Part shown: piece by piece, positions 1 through 4,609 of the stretch
Position numbering within the stretch: position 1 is the stretch's first letter
Layout: each line of letters opens with the position of its first letter
Source: Oceanospirillales bacterium
GTDB lineage: Bacteria > Pseudomonadota > Gammaproteobacteria > Xanthomonadales > SZUA-36
DNA length: 6,287 nt
Direction: 5' to 3'
Assembly (NCBI GenBank): GCA_003232965.1
Contig: QIKG01000223.1
Coordinates: forward strand, 1-6,287
Notes under the pieces: generated by a model
The model's input: the letters and a program-made list of their open reading frames with translations, nothing else
Database searches by the model: none
Told to the model about the DNA's origin: nothing
Position numbers and translations under genes: made by a program

Positions 1-788
1 ACGGCATCAATTTCATCAATAAAAATAATACAGGGAGCATGTTTTTTAGCGGTTTCGAACATATCTCGAACTCGCGAGGCACCCACACCAACGAACATTT
101 CCACAAAATCAGAACCTGAAATCGAGAAAAACGGAACTTTGGCTTCGCCGGCGATAGCGCGTGCTAATAAGGTTTTACCGGTACCGGGTGAGCCAACCAT
201 CAACACGCCCCGGGGGATATGCCCACCCAGTTTTTGGAATTTTGCCGGATTGCGCAAGAACTCTACCAGTTCGGATACTTCTTCCTTGGCTTCTTCAATA
301 CCGGCAACATCCTCGAAAGTTACCTTGATTTCATCTTCGCCCTGGAGCTTGGCGCGTGACTTGCCAAATGACATGGGGCCGCCTTTGCCGCCACCACCCT
401 GCATCTGGCGCATAAAGAAAACCCATAAACCAATCAGCAGTAATACTGGGAAAATATTGAGCACCAGATCCCAGAGCAAGGAACCTTCTTCCGGAGGCTT
501 GGCTACAAACTCGACATTGTTTTCCAACAGTTCGTCTACTAAGCCGGAATCCTGTGGTCCATTGACTGTAAATTTATCCCCACTTAGCGATTCACCACTA
601 ATGGTGACCATACTACCGTTGTCTTGAATAACGACATTGCTGACACGGCTAGCACGAACTTCTTTAATAAATTCAGAGTAAGACTTTTCTGCTACCTGCT
701 CTTGTGGTTCAGTAAAGTGCGAAAACAGCGACAACAGTACCGCGCCAACAATAATCCAGACAATCAGATTTTTTCCAAGATCGTTCAA
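1..788 (-). CDS. ftsH: ATP-dependent zinc metalloprotease FtsH, N-terminal part (cut by window edge)
   Basis: Inner-membrane AAA+ protease that degrades misfolded membrane proteins and selected soluble regulators. The frame gives 262 residues before the window ends. Seen in order: TM helix 1 (about 7-23), a periplasmic domain (about 24-105), TM helix 2 (about 107-126), a glycine-rich linker (GGGGKGG), then the start of the AAA+ domain with Walker A GSPGTGKT (199-206), pore loop FVGVG (222-226) and Walker B IIFIDEID (254-261). The second region of homology, arginine fingers and the HExxH zinc site lie beyond the left edge. The chosen start is TTG at 788-786, giving MNDLGKNLIVW; no in-frame ATG lies nearby and a GAGG site sits 8 nt upstream. 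It lies 19 bp after rlmE on the same strand, the usual rlmE-ftsH operon. Walker A has Ser where Pro is usual (GPPGTGKT), which still fits GxxxxGK[ST]. The family call is certain. Confidence 0.97.
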   Translation of the reverse strand, partial: MNDLGKNLIVWIIVGAVLLSLFSHFTEPQEQVAEKSYSEFIKEVRASRVSNVVIQDNGSMVTISGESLSGDKFTVNGPQDSGLVDELLENNVEFVAKPPEEGSLLWDLVLNIFPVLLLIGLWVFFMRQMQGGGGKGGPMSFGKSRAKLQGEDEIKVTFEDVAGIEEAKEEVSELVEFLRNPAKFQKLGGHIPRGVLMVGSPGTGKTLLARAIAGEAKVPFFSISGSDFVEMFVGVGASRVRDMFETAKKHAPCIIFIDEIDA

Positions 789-796
789 TGTACATA

Positions 797-800
797 CCTC
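797..800 (-). promoter_or_regulatory. Ribosome binding site GAGG that decides the ftsH TTG start
   Basis: GAGG lies between the rlmE stop and ftsH. It is 8 nt from the in-frame TTG at 788-786, a normal spacing. An out-of-frame ATG (795-793) lies only 1 nt from it, too close for use, and would encode just 28 codons. This supports TTG initiation for ftsH. Confidence 0.6.
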
Positions 801-807
801 TATAAAG

Positions 808-1458
808 TTAGTCTTGCCGGCGTCGCCCTTTTGCCAGCAAATAAACCTCTCGACTGCGTTGCCGAGATGCTTTTGGTTTGCGCGTGATCACTTTGTCAAA
901 AGCCGCGCGCAAGCCGCGTAAATATTCATCAAAACCCTGCCCTTGGAAGACTTTTACTAGAAAATCTCCGCCAGGGCGTAAATGTTGCATGGCAAAATCA
1001 GCTGCCAGTTCTGCCAAGTGCATAGCACGCGGCTGATCGATAGCATCCATGCCACTAATATTGGGGGCCATATCTGATAATACAAGATCTACAGCCTTCT
1101 TGTTTTGATTACCAACATCAAATTTTTGCAACATTTCTTCAAGTTGCTGCAAGGATTCATCTCCGCTGAAATCACCCTGAATAAATTCCACCCCGGCAAG
1201 CGATTGCATTGGCAAAATATCGAGAGCAAACACCAGCCCTTTATTACCTACCAGCGGGGCCACAATCTGGCTCCAACCACCTGGGGCGGCACCGAGATCA
1301 ACAACCACCATGCCAGGACGAATTAACTGGTCTTTCTGGTCAATTTCTATCAGCTTAAAAGCCGCTCTTGAGCGATAGCCTGCCTGTTGGGCCTGTTTCA
1401 CCCAATGATCATCGAAATGTTCGTTCAGCCAGCGTTTGCTGCTTTTGGTTCTTGCCAT
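808..1458 (-). CDS. rlmE: 23S rRNA (uridine(2552)-2'-O)-methyltransferase RlmE
   Basis: Also called RrmJ or FtsJ; in the known family it transfers a methyl group from SAM to the 2'-O of U2552 in the A loop of 23S rRNA, a late step of 50S assembly. The 216-residue product is close to the usual 205-210. It has the SAM-binding motif DLGAAPGGW (54-62), SDMAPN (128-133) and FLVKVFQG (166-173). The catalytic tetrad K-D-K-E is complete: K35, D129, K169 and E204. A short insertion rich in Asn, Gln and Lys (about 115-121) accounts for the slightly greater length. The start ATG at 1458 gives the typical MARTKSSKRW opening; no strong Shine-Dalgarno sequence precedes it. ftsH follows 19 bp downstream and yhbY is divergent, the arrangement also found in E. 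coli. Identification is secure. Confidence 0.97.
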   Translation of the reverse strand: MARTKSSKRWLNEHFDDHWVKQAQQAGYRSRAAFKLIEIDQKDQLIRPGMVVVDLGAAPGGWSQIVAPLVGNKGLVFALDILPMQSLAGVEFIQGDFSGDESLQQLEEMLQKFDVGNQNKKAVDLVLSDMAPNISGMDAIDQPRAMHLAELAADFAMQHLRPGGDFLVKVFQGQGFDEYLRGLRAAFDKVITRKPKASRQRSREVYLLAKGRRRQD

Positions 1459-1538
1459 AGCGTTATTTTACATTGTTTTAAATTCCGTGGCCCCTGCTTT
1501 GCTTAGAATATTCGCTAAGTTTACTGCCCGAGTTACTG

Positions 1539-1575
1539 TTTTGATGAAAAACCACTACAGCTATAGTGTTAAAAT
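1539..1575 (+). promoter_or_regulatory. Candidate yhbY promoter with overlapping dyad
   Basis: The 170-bp divergent region between rlmE and yhbY must hold promoters for both directions. For yhbY the best candidate is TTTTGA (1539-1544), 17 bp, TATAGT (1562-1567); the -10 is good and the -35 poor. An alternative -10, TAAAAT, lies at 1570-1575. A 16-bp near-palindrome, CACTAcAGCTaTAGTG (1553-1568), overlaps the -10 and could bind a regulator. For rlmE I found only weak -10-like sequences (TATTCT at 1510-1505, TAAAAT at 1470-1465) with no matching -35. Consensus-matching by eye only. Confidence 0.3.
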
Positions 1576-1628
1576 ACACGCTTAATACAAAATAACCAAT
1601 AGCCCAAAAGTACCAGAGACAGTAAGCA

Positions 1629-1922
1629 ATGAAACTAAATAAATCACAAAACCGCTATTTACGCGGCCTTTGCCATAAATTGACGCCCGTTGTTATGGTC
1701 GCCGATAAAGGCCTGAATGATAATGTAATGGCAGAAATTGAGCTGGCACTGGAACATCACGAACTGATTAAAATCAAATTGCGGGGGGATAAAACCCAAC
1801 GCGAACAATGGCTGCAAACGATTGATAAAACCTGCAACGCACAGCTCGTACAAAGTATTGGCCAGGTTGCTTGCCTGTTTCGTAGAAATCCGGACAGACC
1901 CCGGGTAGCCATCCCAGTCTAG
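1629..1922 (+). CDS. yhbY: YhbY-family CRM-domain RNA-binding protein
   Basis: A 97-residue, single-domain CRS1-YhbY (CRM) protein with an IF3-C-like fold. E. coli YhbY is of the same length and associates with pre-50S ribosomal particles; the ribosome-assembly role here is carried over from that family. Visible family features are the N-terminal KSQNRYLRGLCHKLTPVVMV (residues 5-24), the GLNDNVMAEIELALEHHELIKIK segment (28-50) with the highly conserved LEHHELIK, and IGQVACLFR (77-85) near the end. The protein is rich in Lys and Arg. The start ATG has no strong Shine-Dalgarno sequence (only AGAGACAG about 10 nt upstream). It is divergent from rlmE, as in many gammaproteobacteria, and is followed after 6 bp by the Mth938-like gene, so the two are probably cotranscribed. 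Confidence 0.95.
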   Translation: MKLNKSQNRYLRGLCHKLTPVVMVADKGLNDNVMAEIELALEHHELIKIKLRGDKTQREQWLQTIDKTCNAQLVQSIGQVACLFRRNPDRPRVAIPV

Positions 1923-1928
1923 ATTCAC

Positions 1929-2309
1929 ATGGATCTTGTTCGACACCCAACATCAGCTGAACTGCTTTCCATCCACAGCATAAGTGCTGAGGGCATTCGT
2001 ATTGGGGATAAATGCTATCAGCAAACACTTCTACTAACAGGCAGCGAAGTCACCCCACTGCCACAGATAAAATGTCTTGCAGATATTACTAACGCCTTGA
2101 TTGAAACCGCTCTGCTTAGCAACCCGGATGTAGTGCTTATCGGTACCGGCGATAGCTTGCAGCGCCCATCACGCAAGCAATACCTCGACTGGTTAAACGC
2201 CGATGTGGGTGTTGAAACCATGGACACCCACGCAGCCAGTCGAACTTATAATGTACTTCTCGGTGAAGCCCGTTTGGTAGCAGCTATTTTGATTCCAGTA
2301 TTCCAGTGA
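1929..2309 (+). CDS. Mth938-like domain (DUF498/DUF598) protein
   Basis: A 126-residue single-domain protein of the Mth938-like family, which includes the mitochondrial complex I assembly factor NDUFAF3 and many bacterial proteins of unknown role. The signature is clear in the second half: VVLIGTGDSLQRPS (68-81), then VGVETMDTHAASRTYNVLLGE (93-113) and a final hydrophobic strand VAAILIP. There is no signal peptide or membrane segment, so it is likely cytoplasmic. No catalytic residues are established for the family, so no reaction is assigned. It starts 6 bp after the yhbY stop with no Shine-Dalgarno sequence of its own, which suggests translational coupling to yhbY. A terminator-like hairpin follows. 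The family call is firm and the function is unknown. Confidence 0.9.
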   Translation: MDLVRHPTSAELLSIHSISAEGIRIGDKCYQQTLLLTGSEVTPLPQIKCLADITNALIETALLSNPDVVLIGTGDSLQRPSRKQYLDWLNADVGVETMDTHAASRTYNVLLGEARLVAAILIPVFQ

Positions 2310-2318
2310 CGTGTAATT

Positions 2319-2367
2319 AAGCTTTCCAGTAGCCGGCTCGAAGGCTCGGAAAACAAAGCTTATTTTA
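2319..2367 (+). terminator. Possible terminator after the yhbY-Mth938 pair
   Basis: Ten bases after the stop, AAGCTTTCC (2319-2327) and AGCC (2331-2334) face GGCT (2343-2346), GGAA (2348-2351) and AAAGCTT (2355-2361), forming an interrupted hairpin followed by ATTTTA. The placement suits a terminator, but the stem has internal loops and the T tract is short. It lies in the gene-free stretch 2310-2543, which otherwise contains only repeat copy B. Confidence 0.45.
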
Positions 2368-2413
2368 GACTCATGCCTTTGTCTTGTCTTTTTGAAGTGC
2401 GCGCGACGCTTAT

Positions 2414-2460
2414 TACCTAAATCTTGCAAGTGCTCGCACTCACTCAGCACAAGCTCTTGA
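2414..2460 (+). repeat. Diverged copy B of the short palindromic repeat
   Basis: Compared with the complete copy at 3795-3853, this copy starts with the same TACCT, then shows scattered changes, then an exact 26-nt match (2425-2450, opening TGCAAGTGCTCGCACTCACT). The second arm has decayed (AAGCTCTTG against GATCACTTG), so the long 19-bp stem can no longer form; only GTGCT/AGCAC still pairs. It is in the same orientation as copy A and lies about 85 bp beyond the end of sspB. Confidence 0.85.
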
Positions 2461-2543
2461 TCCATATAGCAAATGAAACTTTTCGGCAATCACAATGCGG
2501 ATCCCACTCAATTTATCATTCACTCTACAAATCAATATCTCGC

Positions 2544-2993
2544 CTAAGAGCGCCTACTGTTGGTGCACTGCCTAAGCACGATCACCTGCTTCACGACTTT
2601 AAGGTGTGACCCGGCAGGTTTTGCTGGGGAATCGCTGCCATCTGGCTCCGGCGGTGGCTGCAGAGTATCGGCCTCATCAGTAAACATCATACCCTGGCCA
2701 TTTTCGCGAGCGTAGACTGCGATCACAGCATTTACAGGAATTGAAAGCTGATGGGGTTCGCCCGAAAATCGTGCATCCATCATTATCCATTCATTCCCAA
2801 GGTCTAGCCCCTGAACTGCATTGGGCGAAACATTAAGAATAACTTTACCGTTTTGAACTACTTGGGCAGGAACATCAACCCCATCGGCTTGGGCATCGAC
2901 CAGTAAATGCGGGGTCATACCGTTATCAACGATCCACTGGTGCAGTGCCCGTAATAGGTAAGGTCGATTGGCTGTCATTTCAGGTTTTGGCAT
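2544..2993 (-). CDS. sspB: ClpXP protease specificity-enhancing factor SspB, with an extra C-terminal tail
   Basis: Adaptor that binds ssrA-tagged polypeptides and delivers them to ClpXP. The folded domain covers residues 1 to about 105: RPYLLRALHQWIVDNGMTPH near the start, then VILNVSPNAV (51-60), DARFSGEPHQLSIPV (73-87) and IAVYARENGQGMMF (91-104), all typical. A Pro/Asp-rich linker (about 105-129) leads to LKVVK (131-135), matching the C-terminal ClpX-binding peptide (LRVVK in E. coli), which normally ends the protein. Here 14 more residues follow (QVIVLRQCTNSRRS); the first part is encoded by a partial copy of the palindromic repeat. Codon 136 is CAG (2588-2586), one base from the stop TAG. 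The linker is much shorter than in E. coli. The ATG at 2993 has no clear ribosome site; ATG at 2978 (M6) is an alternative start. It follows sspA, as usual. Confidence 0.93.
   Translation of the reverse strand: MPKPEMTANRPYLLRALHQWIVDNGMTPHLLVDAQADGVDVPAQVVQNGKVILNVSPNAVQGLDLGNEWIMMDARFSGEPHQLSIPVNAVIAVYARENGQGMMFTDEADTLQPPPEPDGSDSPAKPAGSHLKVVKQVIVLRQCTNSRRS
2565..2589 (-). repeat. Partial copy C of the palindromic repeat, inside the 3' end of sspB
   Basis: On the minus strand this 25-nt segment matches copy A in 21 positions, including an exact GTGATCGTGCT. It starts at the third base of the SspB K135 codon, the last residue of the canonical C-terminus, and encodes the first residues of the tail. 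The outer arms of the element are missing, so it is a fragment or a strongly decayed copy. Confidence 0.6.
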
Positions 2994-3024
2994 ATCAAAC
3001 CGGGTAGTGCGTCAGCAAGTAAAG

Positions 3025-3059
3025 CTATCGCCGGCCCATATTGTATGGACCGGTTATAG
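3025..3059 (-). other. Hairpin in the sspA-sspB gap
   Basis: In the minus-strand transcript CCGGUCCAU pairs with AUGGGCCGG (9 bp, one U-G pair, 5-nt loop), and an outer CUAU/AUAG adds 4 bp beyond a 2x2 internal loop. The U-G pair would be a mismatch on the other strand, so the structure favours minus-strand RNA. The following CUUUACUU is a poor U tract. It could weakly attenuate sspB or protect the sspA message. Confidence 0.5.
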
Positions 3060-3080
3060 TTGAATTATTAAATGATTATA

Positions 3081-3692
3081 TTAAGTAATTATACCGTGCA
3101 TTTCCAATTCAGCCTCAGTCAGGCTGGCACGGAAGGACTCACGATTGAACATGATTTCCATATACGCTTCTACATCTGGTGCTTTGTTATCCAGATTGAT
3201 GCGATAAACCGGCAAGCGCCACAACAAGGGCACTACGGCACAATCCACTAAGCTGACTTCGGTATGCATCAGGTAGGGATGGATCGCGAACAACTCATTA
3301 GCGGCAATTAAGGCCTCGCGTAACTGCTTGCGCGCCTGATCGGCTTTTTTCTGACTGGCGGTTTCTATCTGCCGCGCGAGGCTATACCAGTCGCGCATAA
3401 CGCGATAATGCACCAAGCGTAAACGCGCACGGGAAACTGGGTCAACCGGCATTAAGGGCGGGTGCGGATACCGCTCATCAAGATATTCGGTAATAACCCG
3501 CGCGCCGTAAAGTACGAGATCACGATCTTCCAGCGTCGGTGTTTCGTTATAGGGGTTGAGTTCGGGAAGGTCAGCTGCCTGCTCAAAATCGATTTCCACA
3601 TCAATAAGATTGACAACGATGCCTTTTTTCGACATTACATAGCGAACCCGGTGGCTATCCAGCCCGGTTGAAGTGGTATATAGGGTGGTCAT
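3081..3692 (-). CDS. sspA: Stringent starvation protein A
   Basis: RNA-polymerase-associated protein with a glutathione S-transferase fold; in E. coli it binds the sigma70 holoenzyme and changes promoter choice in starvation and acid stress, and it lacks GST activity. The 203-residue product is near the E. coli length (212). It has an N-terminal thioredoxin-like domain with LYTTSTGLDSHRVRYVM, NPYNETPTL (46-54) and LYGARVITEYLDERYPHPP, then an all-helical C-terminal domain. The PHP surface patch (P76-H77-P78), essential for E. coli SspA function, is conserved. I chose ATG 3692 because homology begins at MTTLYTTSTG and GGGAG lies 10 nt upstream. An in-frame ATG at 3752 would add 20 residues unlike the family and would read through a hairpin. 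sspB follows after 87 bp; petC lies upstream. Confidence 0.96.
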   Translation of the reverse strand: MTTLYTTSTGLDSHRVRYVMSKKGIVVNLIDVEIDFEQAADLPELNPYNETPTLEDRDLVLYGARVITEYLDERYPHPPLMPVDPVSRARLRLVHYRVMRDWYSLARQIETASQKKADQARKQLREALIAANELFAIHPYLMHTEVSLVDCAVVPLLWRLPVYRINLDNKAPDVEAYMEIMFNRESFRASLTEAELEMHGIIT

Positions 3693-3702
3693 GGAGCAGT
3701 TC

Positions 3703-3707
3703 TCCCG
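3703..3707 (-). promoter_or_regulatory. Ribosome binding site of sspA
   Basis: GGGAG ends 10 nt before ATG 3692 and is the main reason to prefer that start over the in-frame ATG at 3752. It lies directly after the U-rich tail of the upstream hairpin, so a terminated transcript would end just before it. Confidence 0.6.
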
Positions 3708-3708
3708 A

Positions 3709-3746
3709 TTAATAAAATTCGAGGTCGCAGCATTACTGCAACCTCG
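3709..3746 (-). terminator. Intrinsic-terminator-like hairpin just upstream of sspA
   Basis: On the minus strand CGAGGUUGCAG pairs with CUGCGACCUCG (11 bp, one U-G pair, 5-nt loop UAAUG) and is followed by AAUUUUAUU. This has the form of a rho-independent terminator. It ends only about 16 nt before the sspA start, so it could end petABC transcripts or act as a partial terminator between petC and sspA. The -35-like TTGGAA (3785-3780) and -10-like TATCCT upstream of it have only a 15-bp spacer, so a separate sspA promoter is not convincing. Confidence 0.6.
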
Positions 3747-3794
3747 TGGCAACTGAGTAGGATATCACAACAGTGCGGCTTCCAAATAATGTAA

Positions 3795-3853
3795 TACCTA
3801 GACCCTGCAAGTGCTCGCACTCACTCAGCACGATCACTTGCAGGGTCTAGGTA
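3795..3853. repeat. Complete copy A: 59-bp palindromic element between petC and sspA
   Basis: A perfect 19-bp inverted repeat: TACCTAGACCCTGCAAGTG (3795-3813) and its reverse complement (3835-3853), with a 21-nt loop (3814-3834). GTGCT (3811-3815) can also pair with AGCAC (3827-3831). It begins 3 nt beyond the petC stop. The sequence after it on the minus strand (TTACATTATTTGG) is only loosely T-rich, so it is not a textbook terminator. With copies B and C nearby, it looks like a member of a REP-type or MITE-like dispersed family; it may still stabilise or end the pet message. Confidence 0.9.
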
Positions 3854-3856
3854 GTA

Positions 3857-4609
3857 TTAATGAATATCTTTCCAGTATTCAACTTTAAGCATATAGGCTA
3901 CTAGGGTAAACATTGCTAGAAACAACAAAACCCAGATACCCATCGATTCCCGCTGAATTCTGGCAGGCTCACCCATGTAAATTAGATAAGTTACCAGGTC
4001 GTGAATCGTGCGCTGGTATTCTTCCGCAGATTGGCTACCCTCGCTGACAGTTTCAAAATGACTGAAGACTTTATGGGTATAACCATGAGCATCTTCCTCA
4101 TCTTTAAAAATGGCTTTCTGGATACCCTGTTGTTCCCAAAACACATGTGGCATTACAAGATCAGGGAAAACGGTATTATTCCATTCGCCATTCTCATCTT
4201 GATAAAATGAAGTTAGGTAAGCATTCAACCAGTTAGCACCCTTGGAGCGGCCAACCACCGATAAATCCGGTGCTTTATTGCCAAACCATGCGGTCGCTTC
4301 CTCAGCCGTCATGCTGACTGTCATGGTATCACCGATTTTGGCATTTGCCGGCAGGAAAGTTTCACGCACCTGATCTTCGCTGAGTCCTAAATCTTCACCC
4401 AGTCGGCTGTAACGCATGTAAGAAGCAGCATGGCAGCTCAGGCAATTGTTAACAAACAGTACCGCGCCCCGTTGCAATGCACTTTTATCGTGCACATTAA
4501 TATTGACCTGTTTGAAATCACCGCCGCCGGCTGCCTGCGCAGGGACAGAAAACAGCAGCAATAAGGCTACAATGACTATATTAGTCTTGATTTTAACTGA
4601 GGACATCAT
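3857..4609 (-). CDS. petC: Ubiquinol-cytochrome c reductase, cytochrome c1 subunit
   Basis: Periplasmic, membrane-anchored c-type cytochrome of the bc1 complex; it takes electrons from the Rieske centre and passes them to soluble cytochrome c. The 250-residue precursor has a Sec signal peptide (hydrophobic core about 10-21, likely cleavage after AQA, residue 27), the heme site CLSCH (56-60), and a MPHVFW segment (153-158) whose Met153 is the likely sixth heme ligand. The C-terminal anchor is about 223-241, ending in the typical EYWKDIH tail. The start overlaps the petB stop by four bases (ATGA), with AGAGAGGG 7 nt upstream; a second ATG follows immediately and could also be used. The stop is followed within 3 nt by the palindromic element. 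Complete and typical. Confidence 0.96.
   Translation of the reverse strand: MMSSVKIKTNIVIVALLLLFSVPAQAAGGGDFKQVNINVHDKSALQRGAVLFVNNCLSCHAASYMRYSRLGEDLGLSEDQVRETFLPANAKIGDTMTVSMTAEEATAWFGNKAPDLSVVGRSKGANWLNAYLTSFYQDENGEWNNTVFPDLVMPHVFWEQQGIQKAIFKDEEDAHGYTHKVFSHFETVSEGSQSAEEYQRTIHDLVTYLIYMGEPARIQRESMGIWVLLFLAMFTLVAYMLKVEYWKDIH

Noticed and set aside
199..206. FtsH Walker A GSPGTGKT as a damaged ATP site
   Set aside because: These are protein positions. The Ser-for-Pro change is at a variable position of GxxxxGK[ST]; the catalytic Lys and Thr are intact, so loss of function is not implied.
139..887. Two plus-strand open frames (139-627 and 624-887)
   Set aside because: Both lie opposite ftsH and the end of rlmE, whose protein motifs are unmistakable. 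They are antisense shadows.
2193..2489. A 98-codon open frame on the minus strand through repeat copy B
   Set aside because: It runs antisense into the 3' end of the Mth938-like gene, crosses the terminator-like hairpin, resembles no family I know and has no good ribosome site. I treat it as chance coding.
3693..3752. Longer sspA start at 3752 adding 20 residues
   Set aside because: The added residues are unlike SspA, would be encoded by the terminator-like hairpin, and the ATG at 3692 has a better ribosome site and matches the family N-terminus.
3795..3853. Copy A as a simple rho-independent terminator of petABC
   Set aside because: The hairpin is strong, but neither side has a proper T tract, and its loop sequence recurs in other copies. 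A repeat element explains it better, though it may also affect transcript ends.
2414..3853. CRISPR array from the repeated cores
   Set aside because: There are only three unequal copies with irregular spacing across coding genes, and no cas gene is present.
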